A stretch of DNA of 64,000 bases from Thioclava pacifica DSM 10166. GTDB lineage: Bacteria > Pseudomonadota > Alphaproteobacteria > Rhodobacterales > Rhodobacteraceae. Both the position numbers and the translations under genes were made by a program. The notes under the pieces are model-generated. The model did not search any database, had not been told where the DNA came from, and saw nothing but the letters and a program-made list of their open reading frames with translations. Position 1 is the first letter of the stretch; each line of letters starts with the position of its first letter. Location of the stretch: contig NZ_AUND01000003.1 of assembly GCF_000714535.1 (NCBI RefSeq), positions 1 to 64,000 on the forward strand, written 5' to 3'. This document shows positions 50,938 through 63,899 of this stretch, piece by piece.

Positions 50938-51780
50938 TCAGTGGCCAGACAGGCCGCGGCGCGCCTCGCGTTCTCGCGGCACGGGCAGATATTCGACGCC
51001 GCCGCCCTGCCGCCGCACAGGCTGCGGGTAAAGCGTCATCAGTTCCAGGACTTCCTTGGGCATGTCCGTTCCGACGGGCAGGCCCAGCTCGCGTGCCTCA
51101 TCGGCGGAGATCGGATAATCATGGGTCCAGGTGCCGGTCGCCAGTTTCGCCGCCACATCCGCCGCCCGGGCCTCATCCATTTTGTCCGAGAGAAGCCGCT
51201 TCGCGAAGGCCTCGATCTGCGCGATGGCCTTGCGACCGACATCCGCCATGATCAGCGTCTGGTCGTCGATCTCGGCGATGGGTTTTTCCTCGACGACCTT
51301 GATCAGCGAGGCGGCGGGCATCTGGCCGAGCTGCGGATCGACGGGGCCCAGCACGGAATGCTCGCACATCACGATCTCGTCGGCGGCAAGCGCGATCAAG
51401 GTGCCGCCCGACATCGCGTAATGCGGCACGAACACGGTGACCTTTCCCTTATGGCCCTGAATGGCCCGCGCGATCTGGGTCGCTGCCAGCACCAGCCCAC
51501 CCGGCGTGTGCAGCACGATATCGAGCGGCACCTCGTCGTCGGTCATCTGGATCGCGCGCAGGACTTCCTCGGAATCGTTGACGTCGATGTAGCGCATCAC
51601 GGGGAAGCCCAGCAGGTTCATCGTCTCCTGCCGGTGGATCAGCGAGATGACGCGGCTGGCGCGTTTCTTCTCGATCTGGGCGATCTTGCGGGTGCGCATC
51701 GCCTCCAGATATCTGCGCTGAAGCACCGGTTGCAGCGCAGAGAAGATGAAGAAGAGCCAGAAAAGCTGCGTTATGTCCAT
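50938..51780 (-). CDS. Membrane-anchored Clp-fold serine protease (SDH family)
   Basis: The 280-aa protein has one N-terminal membrane segment (LFWLFFIFSALQPVLQRRYL) and then a ClpP/crotonase-like fold: IVLHTPGGLVLAATQIARAI, VTVFVPHYAMSGGTLIALAA (Ser nucleophile in MSGG) and ADEIVMCEHSVLGPVDPQLG. This is the SDH-type (PF01972) protease family, related to SppA and NfeD-associated proteases. It probably cleaves membrane or periplasmic-face peptides. It overlaps the upstream rhomboid gene by 10 bp, so two membrane proteases are made together. Confidence 0.85.
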   Translation of the reverse strand: MDITQLFWLFFIFSALQPVLQRRYLEAMRTRKIAQIEKKRASRVISLIHRQETMNLLGFPVMRYIDVNDSEEVLRAIQMTDDEVPLDIVLHTPGGLVLAATQIARAIQGHKGKVTVFVPHYAMSGGTLIALAADEIVMCEHSVLGPVDPQLGQMPAASLIKVVEEKPIAEIDDQTLIMADVGRKAIAQIEAFAKRLLSDKMDEARAADVAAKLATGTWTHDYPISADEARELGLPVGTDMPKEVLELMTLYPQPVRRQGGGVEYLPVPREREARRGLSGH

Positions 51781-52520
51781 GGACCTTGTCCTCCTTGCCG
51801 TCGGCCGTCGGGCAAAAAGCCGTAGATGCCTTCGTCGCGGTAGTAATTGCGATAGACGTCCGCGCGCCTCCGCAGGAATGGCGTGACGAGCCAGCCGGCG
51901 ACGAACCCGCCGATATGCGCCCACCAGGCGATGCCGCCCGTGGCCTGATCGCCCAGCGACAGGATGCCGGGGATCACCTGCAGGCCGAGCCAGATCATCG
52001 CGAAGCCAAAGGCCGGGACCTCGAAGAACAGCGGCAGGAAGAGAACCGGCACCATCACCACCAGCTTCGCCGACGGAAACATGCGCGCATAAGCGCCGAT
52101 CACGCCCGCGATCGCGCCGGATGCGCCGAGCGCGGGAATGACGGAATCGGGGTTGGCCAAGGCATGCGCCAGGCTGGCCGCGATACCGCAGAACAGATAG
52201 AACAGCGTGAACCGGCCCGGCCCAAGCCGGTCCTCGACCGCGGGGCCGAAGATCCAGAGCGTCCACATGTTCAGGATGAGGTGCAGCCAGCCCCCGTGCA
52301 GGAAGATATTGGTCAGGAATGGGGTCCAGTCGGACGGGGCGACGAGGCTTAGCTGTCCGAAGAAGCGCGAGGGCACCAGCGCGAACTCGAACAGGAACCG
52401 GTCCAGCACGCGCGGCGGCAGGCTGGTCTGATAGAGGAACGCGAGGACGCTCATGCCGATGACCGCCCATACGATGACGGGCGGGTAACGGCGTGCGACG
52501 CTGTCAAGATAGGGAAACAA
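51771..52520 (-). CDS. Rhomboid intramembrane serine protease
   Basis: The 249-aa protein has at least six membrane segments. The catalytic Ser is in GASG (132-135, S134) and the His in WWAHIGGFVAG (H202). HGGWLHLILNMWTLW (H80, N84) provides the oxyanion-site residues, so all key positions are present. It cuts transmembrane substrates and is probably a quality-control protease here. It is translationally coupled to the Clp-fold protease. A second copy of its first 50 residues, broken, lies about 1.3 kb upstream. Confidence 0.9.
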   Translation of the reverse strand: MFPYLDSVARRYPPVIVWAVIGMSVLAFLYQTSLPPRVLDRFLFEFALVPSRFFGQLSLVAPSDWTPFLTNIFLHGGWLHLILNMWTLWIFGPAVEDRLGPGRFTLFYLFCGIAASLAHALANPDSVIPALGASGAIAGVIGAYARMFPSAKLVVMVPVLFLPLFFEVPAFGFAMIWLGLQVIPGILSLGDQATGGIAWWAHIGGFVAGWLVTPFLRRRADVYRNYYRDEGIYGFLPDGRRQGGQGPWT

Positions 52521-52584
52521 TTCAGCTCCTACTTGCTGATGAGCTTATGAGAGGTGCGTGTTCGTTGGATCTGCTTTCGGGCAT

Positions 52585-53796
52585 TCACGTCTCCACAGCG
52601 GTTCCAGTTGCGGCAATCAGTAGCCCCAATCCTGCGAGCAAGGTAAAACCTCCAGCTTGAAGGCGGTGGCCGGCCTGCAGGTCTCCGATAGCGGCAATGG
52701 CTGATTGAGTAGCATAGTAGAGAGCAAATGCGCGCGATGCGATGCCGATAATCTCGAAAACGCTCGAACTCCACGTCAATGCCAGCCCGACGATCCCCAA
52801 TAGAAAGTAACCGATCTGAGGCCGCACTCGCCCATCGGTCACTTCGACAAGCAACCCGCCGGCCCCGACGACATCGGCGACGGCAGCGCTGAATTGCGAC
52901 AGTAGCGCAGCGCCAATCAACAGTGCGGGTAATATCGGAGCAATGACCCGAAAGATGTAAATTATTGCAGTTTCTGAAAGGGGGATTGTATTCGCCGGAA
53001 ACGAGAATGCCAGAAAACCAATATACGCGACGTAAATTATAGAGGCGATAAATTGGGCATATTTCATGCTCTTTATTCGCGTTTCAGCCGTATATTCAAG
53101 GCCAAGATATCTTGACGTTTCAAAACCTTGCACCGTGACAAGAAGGCCAAAGACTAGAGCGACAGCAGTCCACCCGCCAGCCTGGGGAGGATTAATTACA
53201 ACCTCGTCCGCGATCACCTTATCAGCAAGAAAATGAACAAGACCGACCATCATCCCGGCTATGATGGCAAGTTTCAGAGAGACTGATGTTTTTTCAAGAC
53301 CTTCCAGTGCATCAAAGCCGCGTATAAGCCCTGTGACTGCAATAAAGAAGAAAACTGCGGTCGTAACGAGCCGCGCCTCGAATCTGCTTCCGCCGTCATC
53401 GGTCAGGCTTACGGCAAAGGCGCCAAAGAGATTCAGATAATACGCCACGGAAATCACGTAGGCGAATATCAAGATCCAACTTGATACTCTTTCAATGAAA
53501 AGTTCCGGTCGACTGCGATTATCGGCGGTCAATGCAATTCGCGCAATATTCGCGCGGATGGCACCACCAAACAGAAAAGCTAATCCGCACAGTGCCATCA
53601 TCGCAACCGGGGCCGCATAACCAAAGGAAGCGTCCAGGATCGGCCCCACAACCAGGAACCCGCTGCCGATGATAGACGCGAGCGGGGTTACCGTTGCTCG
53701 CCAACCACGTAGCGTTCGAACCTTGGGGTGAAATAAGGTTGCAGCCACTACCAAGCAGCTGACAAGAATAGCAATATCAAGGATAGGGGACGACAA
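52585..53796 (-). CDS. APC-like polytopic membrane protein, substrate unknown
   Basis: About 11 hydrophobic segments are spread over 403 aa (for example LDIAILVSCLVVAATLF, VAMMALCGLAFLFGGAIRA, LVTTAVFFFIAVTGLIRGFD, ALVFGLLVTVQGFETSRYLG). The overall pattern is that of an amino-acid/polyamine/organocation-type permease, but no family signature is certain. I choose the TTG at 53796 as start because AAAGGAG lies 6-7 bases upstream. A continuous frame to 53919 also exists and adds 41 residues copied from a rhomboid. The gene is visibly lower in GC than the rest of the island, suggesting separate acquisition. Confidence 0.7.
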   Translation of the reverse strand: MSSPILDIAILVSCLVVAATLFHPKVRTLRGWRATVTPLASIIGSGFLVVGPILDASFGYAAPVAMMALCGLAFLFGGAIRANIARIALTADNRSRPELFIERVSSWILIFAYVISVAYYLNLFGAFAVSLTDDGGSRFEARLVTTAVFFFIAVTGLIRGFDALEGLEKTSVSLKLAIIAGMMVGLVHFLADKVIADEVVINPPQAGGWTAVALVFGLLVTVQGFETSRYLGLEYTAETRIKSMKYAQFIASIIYVAYIGFLAFSFPANTIPLSETAIIYIFRVIAPILPALLIGAALLSQFSAAVADVVGAGGLLVEVTDGRVRPQIGYFLLGIVGLALTWSSSVFEIIGIASRAFALYYATQSAIAAIGDLQAGHRLQAGGFTLLAGLGLLIAATGTAVET

Positions 53797-53970
53797 CGTC
53801 ACTCCTTTCAATCCGCGCAATGGCACCAGCGGGAATTCGAACAGGAGCGGGTCCAGCACACGCGTCGGCAAGCTGGTCAAATAGAGAAAGGCAACCACGC
53901 TCACGGCTATGACCGTCAAGACGATGATGGGCGGAAATCGTCATGCACCGCCGTCGAGATTGGGGATCAT
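53797..53970 (-). pseudogene. Duplicated N-terminal fragment of rhomboid gene
   Basis: From ATG at 53970 the sequence reads MIPNLDGGA, a TGA stop, then RFPPIIVLTVIAVSVVAFLY and LTSLPTRVLDPLLFEFPLVP. This is clearly homologous to the first 50 residues of the intact rhomboid (MFPYLDSVARRYPPVIVWAV, FLYQTSLPPRVLDRFLFEFA). It then runs in frame into the permease gene. It is a remnant left where the permease gene was inserted into, or beside, a duplicated rhomboid. Confidence 0.8.
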
Positions 53971-53985
53971 GCCACCGCACTTCTG

Positions 53986-54921
53986 TCAGAACCTGTTCGC
54001 CGGAATCTTGAAGTAGCTGTGGCCATCCGCCTCCGGTTCGGGCAGTTGCCCGCCCCGGAGGTTAACCTGAAGCGCGGCGAGCATCCGGTCGGGCAGGGGC
54101 AGCGTTCGGTCGCGCGCCTCACGCTTGGCGATATACGCGGCCTTCGAGACGTTCCCGCCCACATGGATATTCCGCGCCTTCTGCTCCCCCACCGTGCTTT
54201 TCCATTCCGGCGCGTGCCGGTCCGCGGTGCCATAATCGTGGCCAATGAAGACCCGGTGATCGTCGGGATGATCGAGTATCGCCGCGATGCTGTCGTAGAG
54301 CTGAGCGGCCGAACCGCCGGGGAAGTCTGCCCGCGACGTGCCGGCATCGGGCTGCATCAGCGTGTCATGCGCGAAGATGGCATCGCCTGCGACATAGGTA
54401 ATAGAGCCCAGAGTGTGACCGGGCGAGAGCATCACCGCTACGCTGACATCGCCGATCCTGAAATTGTCCCCGTCCGTCAGGAGCCGGTCGAAATCCGGTT
54501 CCACCGGGAAGGCGTCGGGCAGGTTGTAGATATCACGCCACAGAACGGCTATGTCGCGCACCTTTTCGCCGATCGCCGTGGGGGCGCCAGTCTGCTGCTT
54601 AAGCCATGCCGCGGCCATGAGGTGGTCGGCATGGGGATGGGTATCGAGAATCCATTCGATCTCCAGCCCCCGTTCGCGCACATATTTCAGCGCCCATCCG
54701 GCATGATCGAACCGGGTCGAGAACGACCGTGGGTCAAATTGCTGAACGACGTCGATGAGGACGCATTTTCTTGTCGGCGTGTCTATGCAGATGTATTGGC
54801 AGCTGCCCGTATCGGGCTCATAGAACCCCACCACTTCGGGGCTTCCAGCCCCGCGCGAGGGCGAGACGCGGTAGAGGATGTCCCCAGGGCCGTCGCTGGC
54901 CTCCGATCCGTCATGTGTCAT
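53986..54921 (-). CDS. Metallo-beta-lactamase-fold hydrolase, persulfide-dioxygenase-like
   Basis: The 311-aa protein has the metal motif DTHPHADHLMAAAWLKQQTG, then SPGHTLGSITYVAGDAIFAH and VFIGHDYG, the His/Asp set of glyoxalase-II-like enzymes. The pattern, with YICIDTPTRKCVLIDVVQQF at the front, is that of the ETHE1/Blh group, which oxidise glutathione persulfide to sulfite. It would detoxify reactive sulfur under stress. It overlaps the bacterioferritin gene by 4 bp (ATGA). Confidence 0.8.
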   Translation of the reverse strand: MTHDGSEASDGPGDILYRVSPSRGAGSPEVVGFYEPDTGSCQYICIDTPTRKCVLIDVVQQFDPRSFSTRFDHAGWALKYVRERGLEIEWILDTHPHADHLMAAAWLKQQTGAPTAIGEKVRDIAVLWRDIYNLPDAFPVEPDFDRLLTDGDNFRIGDVSVAVMLSPGHTLGSITYVAGDAIFAHDTLMQPDAGTSRADFPGGSAAQLYDSIAAILDHPDDHRVFIGHDYGTADRHAPEWKSTVGEQKARNIHVGGNVSKAAYIAKREARDRTLPLPDRMLAALQVNLRGGQLPEPEADGHSYFKIPANRF

Positions 54922-55397
54922 TGCGCATCTGCCTCTTCCAGAAACCGCAGGCTGTAACTGGCCTCGCCAAGCCTGTCGATGAGGTCGAGCTGCAACTCCA
55001 GCCAGGCCTTGTGCCCTTCCTCGTCGAGCACGATTTCCTCGAACAGCATTCGCGATCCGATGTCGTTTTCCTCTGCCGCGGCGCGTGCCGCCTGGCTGTA
55101 GAAGGCAATCGCCTCTTCCTCGTCCTTGAGGTCGGCTTCGAACATCTCGCGCAGGGTCTTTGCCCGAACCGGAGGTTTGTCGAAAGCCACGTCGGGCTCA
55201 CCCTTGAGAAACAGGATCCGCTCCAGAAAACGGTCGGAATGGCCGGTTTCCTCGGTCTGTTCCTCACGCATCTGCGCGGCGAGACCGACAAGGCCCCAGT
55301 CCTCGAGGACATGGGCATGAAGCTGATACTGGTGTGTGGCGCTGATCTCCATCTTGAGCGCCTTGTTCAGGTTCTCGATTGTCTTGGCGTTGGACAT
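54918..55397 (-). CDS. bfr: Bacterioferritin
   Basis: The 159-aa four-helix protein has ferroxidase residues in KALKMEISATHQYQLHAHVL (Glu18 type), REEQTEETGHSDRFLERILF (ExxH) and RMLFEEIVLDEEGHKAWLEL (ExxxExxH). A Met in the helix pair (MEADLK-type position REMFEADLKDEEEA) could ligate haem. It stores iron and limits Fenton chemistry. The start overlap with the persulfide-dioxygenase-like gene suggests a joint response to reactive oxygen and sulfur. Confidence 0.93.
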   Translation of the reverse strand: MSNAKTIENLNKALKMEISATHQYQLHAHVLEDWGLVGLAAQMREEQTEETGHSDRFLERILFLKGEPDVAFDKPPVRAKTLREMFEADLKDEEEAIAFYSQAARAAAEENDIGSRMLFEEIVLDEEGHKAWLELQLDLIDRLGEASYSLRFLEEADAQ

Positions 55398-55450
55398 TCC
55401 GTCTCTCCTCGGTTGGGTTATGGTAAAGTCTCAGCTCCGCAGGCGGGGCG

Positions 55451-56035
55451 TCACGTCTTGTGCCGCCCCGCCGCGACGGTCACCCCCGTCCATGCCGGGG
55501 GATCGGAGGCGGGGAAGGATTCGAGATCGGCCTCAAGGACCGGATCGAGCGGGCGATCATCGGTCCCGGACAGATCGCGCGCGCCATCCTGATCGGCCGC
55601 CTTGCGCAGGCGGTGGTCCGAATGCCCCTGACCCGTGCCGGAGGGAATCCGAAAGGCCCCCGGCGCATCGGCCCCCTTGTAGAGCCGGTGCCGTTCCTGC
55701 CCCCGCCAGGGGTTGGGCGCGGCGCGGCGCGGGGCGTCCGCACGCACGACATAAGCCCAGTCCTGCCGCTCGGCGAAGTCCACGGCGCTATCGCGGTCGG
55801 GGAATTTCAGTCGGATCGGGCGATAGGCGTCGTCGCTGGAGGTGTAGCCCATCAGCGGGTCGATCTCGGGCCGCCGCGATGGCTCGAACTCAAGGACCCA
55901 GTAATTCGGCCGGGGCGCCGATGTCATCGCGGAGCGCGCCGGGCGATAGATGATCGCCGTCGGCACGTCCCACGAGCGCTGATCGGTGCCGGGAATCTTC
56001 GGCGCGAAGGGCGGGCGGTTGTGGCCGTGCATCAT
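55451..56035 (-). CDS. NDUFS4-like (complex I accessory) domain protein
   Basis: Residues about 25-95 (TAIIYRPARSAMTSAPRPNY, WVLEFEPSRRPEIDPLMGYT, SSDDAYRPIRLKFPDRDSAV, DFAERQDWAYVV) match the NDUFS4/ETC-complex-I-like domain of alphaproteobacteria. The remaining 100 residues are hydrophilic and Arg/Gly/Asp-rich, with DLSGTDDRPLDPVLEADLES at the end, and have no known domain. The usual NDUFS4 is a short accessory subunit of NADH dehydrogenase encoded elsewhere, so this longer plasmid version is unusual. It overlaps the start of the gene downstream by 4 bp. Confidence 0.72.
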   Translation of the reverse strand: MMHGHNRPPFAPKIPGTDQRSWDVPTAIIYRPARSAMTSAPRPNYWVLEFEPSRRPEIDPLMGYTSSDDAYRPIRLKFPDRDSAVDFAERQDWAYVVRADAPRRAAPNPWRGQERHRLYKGADAPGAFRIPSGTGQGHSDHRLRKAADQDGARDLSGTDDRPLDPVLEADLESFPASDPPAWTGVTVAAGRHKT

Positions 56036-57171
56036 GACGTTTCTCCCTCTCTCTCGACGGACAGCGCGGTCTCGATCCGACTGCGGTCTTCGATCGGCAA
56101 GGGCAGGCGTGCGGTCATCTTCCGCACGGCGGCGAGCGTCGCCCCCGCGCGGTCGGAGGAATGACCGGCGTCGCCCAGCTTTTCGCGCAGGTAGCTATGC
56201 GCCGCCGCGACAGTGCGTGTCACCTCATCCTCGGGAATGCCGAGAATCGCCGCGGCGCGCTCGGCGGGCGTGTCGTCCAGATCGACCAGGGCGACAACCC
56301 TGCGCCAGAGCGCGGGAAGAGCGGCGATCGCCCGATGCAGGGCCTGCGCGCTTTCCTGGCTGGCGGCGGCCGCTTCCGGGTCTTCCCCCGTTTCGTCGGC
56401 CACGAGTTCCTCGAGCAGCAGCATGTCGTCGGGCTGGTAGAACTCGAACATCTCCTGATCCGCTTCGGTCGGCTCCTCCGCCGGGGCCTCGGGTGCGGCG
56501 TCGAGCGAGGCCGCATCCTGCGGCACCGCGCGTCGGGCGGCGCGGGCTTCTTCCCCGATGGTCTCGAAGGCCAGACGTTTCAGCCAGTCGCCAACCGAGA
56601 ATTCCGAGGGCCGATCCTCGAAGAGGGACAGCCCCTTGAGGATCGTCGCATCGACCAGCGACCGCACACTCAGATAGCCTTCGGGAACCTCTCCGCTGCA
56701 TTCGAGATAGGTCAACTCGCGCCGCACCGTGTCATAGACCGCATCGAGGTGATCCTCGATCAGGTCGAAGAACAACGCGCGCCGTTCCGCCTCGGCAGCA
56801 TCGCGCACCGGGGGAAGGGGGGCGCCGATCCGGCGGCGGCGGGCAGGGCGCTTGACCTGGTGCTCGTGCTTGAGGCGCCCCACATGCCGGTCGACCCGGT
56901 GGCGCAGGTCGGCAAAGGCCTTGCGCAGGACAGGCTCGATCTCGAACCCGTCCTCATGGGCCGCGATCACGCCAGAGGGCAGTTGCAGGCGCAGGCTGAC
57001 ATGGATGCGGGTCTTGCCCTTCGTCTGCGAGGCGCTCACGTCGAGCCGGACAAGATCCTCGGAAAAGCGCGCGAGATGCGGCGCGAGCTGGCGTACCTCC
57101 TCCTGGATGACCTCGGGCGCACGCTGCTGCCCGTGGCGGTCGAGATTGCGAAATGCCTGTGCGACTTTCAT
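56032..57171 (-). CDS. Ribosome-hibernation-like domain fused to sigma-70-like region
   Basis: The 379-aa protein has two recognisable parts. Residues about 20-110 (APEVIQEEVRQLAPHLARFS, LVRLDVSASQTKGKTRIHVS, VLRKAFADLRHRVDRHVGRL) resemble the HPF/RaiA fold that plugs the ribosomal decoding centre. Residues about 125-335 resemble an ECF-type sigma factor, ending in a region-4-like HTH (ALPALWRRVVALVDLDDTPA then ERAAAILGIPEDEV). An acidic linker lies at 225-275. The start has GGAAGGAGA upstream. It follows clpG by 90 bp and overlaps the NDUFS4-like gene by 4 bp, so all are one operon. A single protein that silences ribosomes and could direct transcription would be novel; activity is inference. 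Confidence 0.75.
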   Translation of the reverse strand: MKVAQAFRNLDRHGQQRAPEVIQEEVRQLAPHLARFSEDLVRLDVSASQTKGKTRIHVSLRLQLPSGVIAAHEDGFEIEPVLRKAFADLRHRVDRHVGRLKHEHQVKRPARRRRIGAPLPPVRDAAEAERRALFFDLIEDHLDAVYDTVRRELTYLECSGEVPEGYLSVRSLVDATILKGLSLFEDRPSEFSVGDWLKRLAFETIGEEARAARRAVPQDAASLDAAPEAPAEEPTEADQEMFEFYQPDDMLLLEELVADETGEDPEAAAASQESAQALHRAIAALPALWRRVVALVDLDDTPAERAAAILGIPEDEVTRTVAAAHSYLREKLGDAGHSSDRAGATLAAVRKMTARLPLPIEDRSRIETALSVEREGETS

Positions 57172-57261
57172 GCCGTTCTCCTTCCGATTTTATCCTGCAT
57201 CGAATGGCCGGGCGCGATGATCCACGCGCCCGGCCGCTGTCCTGCGATTTCAGGGCGAGGC

Positions 57262-60177
<2,916 letters not shown>

Positions 60178-60247
60178 TTTTTGGGCTCCTTCAAGTTGAA
60201 ATTGTCACGACTACACATTGAAGTGCGTGACGTGGATATGACCTGTA

Positions 60248-62080
<1,833 letters not shown>

Positions 62081-62234
62081 TTCTCACCTGTTAGGTTCCA
62101 ACCCGCGAACAGCTTAATGCGTTGTCGGCGCACCGCCAGATCATAGTCGCGCCCCACCTCGTTTTTCGGGGACGGGATCATTCCAGGGGTCGAAACCGTC
62201 CGGCCCTTCGGCTATCTACGGGCGACTGACCCCG

Positions 62235-63188
62235 ATGAAAGGCCCGGCCGAGATGACGTTCAAGCCCCGCCACCGGTTCATCAACCTTGCCCAGTCTGTC
62301 CTGCTGCTGGCGGGAATGGGCGCCATCGGCTGGGTCGCGCTCAATGCCATCGTCGGCCCCGATCTGGCGCTGGCCATCGTTCTGGGCTCGCTGGGTGGGC
62401 TCCTGCTGGCGCCGGGGATGTCGAAACAGATCCTGATCCGCGCCTATCGCGCCCGCCGCCTGACCGGGCGCGACTTTCCCGAGGGGCTGGCGATCCTGGG
62501 CGAGCTGGCGCGCCGGGCGGGATTGCCGCGGGTGCCGGAACTCTACTACATCCCCAGCGCGCTGCCCAACGCCTTTGCCATGGGCAACCCGGAAGACAGC
62601 GTGGTCTGCGTCAGCGACGGGCTGCTGCGTTTGCTCAACCGCCGCGAGCTGGCCGGCGTGCTGGCCCATGAGATCGCCCATGTCGCCAATCGCGACCTGT
62701 GGATCATGGGGCTCGCCGATGCGATGTCGCGGGCGGTTTCGCTGGCCTCCTGGTTCGGCCAGGTTATCCTGCTTCTGAACCTGCCGCTGATCCTGATGGG
62801 CGCGGCCTATGTGCCTTGGGAGGTGCCGCTTCTGCTGATCTTCTCGCCCACGATCATGGCGCTCTTGCAACTCGCGCTGTCGCGGACGCGGGAATACGAC
62901 GCCGATCTGGGCGGCGCGCGGCTGAGCGGCGATCCGGAGGGACTGGCCTCGGCGCTTCTCAAGCTCGAACGCAGCGCGGGGCGGTTTTGGGAAGAGATGA
63001 TCCTGCCCGGCCGCCGCATCCCCGTGCCCTCGCTGCTGCGCACCCATCCGCCGACCGAAGAGCGCGTGCGGCGGCTGCGCGCGCTCGAAGCGCCGCGTCG
63101 GCCGCCGCATCCCGAGACGGCGCTGCGCGTGCCGCAGGCCGGTCGGGTCGAGGCGCCGCGCTTCGGGCCCTGGGGTGTCTGGCGCTGA
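62235..63188 (+). CDS. htpX: M48-family membrane metalloprotease, HtpX-like
   Basis: The 317-aa protein has N-terminal membrane segments (FINLAQSVLLLAGMGAIGWV; LALAIVLGSLGGLLLAP), the zinc motif LAHEIAHVANRD, a further hydrophobic pair after it and the third ligand region in TREYDADLGGARLSGDPEGL. HtpX degrades misfolded membrane proteins together with FtsH, and the two genes are divergent here across a 154-bp gap. Start: ATG at 62235 or 62253; neither has a strong ribosome site. Confidence 0.88.
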   Translation: MKGPAEMTFKPRHRFINLAQSVLLLAGMGAIGWVALNAIVGPDLALAIVLGSLGGLLLAPGMSKQILIRAYRARRLTGRDFPEGLAILGELARRAGLPRVPELYYIPSALPNAFAMGNPEDSVVCVSDGLLRLLNRRELAGVLAHEIAHVANRDLWIMGLADAMSRAVSLASWFGQVILLLNLPLILMGAAYVPWEVPLLLIFSPTIMALLQLALSRTREYDADLGGARLSGDPEGLASALLKLERSAGRFWEEMILPGRRIPVPSLLRTHPPTEERVRRLRALEAPRRPPHPETALRVPQAGRVEAPRFGPWGVWR

Positions 63189-63455
63189 GCGAAAATTTCG
63201 CCGCCCCCCTCTTGAAACGGCCGCGAAACCTTCCTTTTTGGGACTGGAGACGCCCGATTGGGGTTTCAAGGATACGCAGAGAGGTTCGGCTGCAAGAGCG
63301 GACCACCGATCGCTCGCCAGTTCGGGAGTGAATCGGGAACGCGACCACAATCGAACGCCGATCATTCGGCGGACCTTTCAACGTGTCCGGCTCCTCGGGC
63401 GCCCGATCTGACGCGGCCTGTTCGCGTCATTGACTGGCTATGAAGGAGGCGAGAC

Positions 63456-63884
63456 ATGCTCTATCCCACTTTCGCACGGCGCAGCGATCCCTTTTCGCTG
63501 ATGCGCTCCATGATGCGCGACGCCGACCTTTTCGCGCCGATGGTCTCGGCCCGACCCGCCTTTCCGGCGGTGAATATCTGGCAGAACGACGAGGCCGTGG
63601 CGATCACCGCCGAACTGCCCGGCGTCGATCCGGCCGATATCGACATCCATGTAAAGGACAACGTGCTGACCCTTTCGGGCGAGCGCAAGGCGCCGGACCT
63701 TCCCGAAGGGGCCCGCTGGCACCGCAACGAACGCGGCTATGGCAAGTTCAGCCGTGCCGTCCGTCTGCCCTTCGCCGCCTCCGACGACAAGGTCGAGGCG
63801 CGGATGACCGATGGCGTGCTGCGTATCGTCGTCGGCCGGCCGGAAGAGGACAAGCCGAAGAAGATTGCGATCAAGGCCGCCTGA
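63456..63884 (+). CDS. hsp20: Small heat-shock protein Hsp20
   Basis: The 142-aa protein has an alpha-crystallin domain: NIWQNDEAVAITAELPGVDP, HVKDNVLTLSGERKAP and AVRLPFAASDDKVEARMTDG, then VLRIVVGRP and a C-terminal tail with KPKKIAIKAA, whose I-x-I motif drives oligomer formation. It binds unfolding proteins without ATP and hands them to ClpG. AGGAGG lies 6 bases upstream. It is the first of two Hsp20 genes in tandem, the arrangement seen in tLST. The 267-bp gap before it (63189-63455) must carry the promoter; CTTGAAA at about 63212 is a possible heat-shock -35 without a clear -10. Confidence 0.95.
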   Translation: MLYPTFARRSDPFSLMRSMMRDADLFAPMVSARPAFPAVNIWQNDEAVAITAELPGVDPADIDIHVKDNVLTLSGERKAPDLPEGARWHRNERGYGKFSRAVRLPFAASDDKVEARMTDGVLRIVVGRPEEDKPKKIAIKAA

Positions 63885-63899
63885 TAGGAGGAGTTCGAC

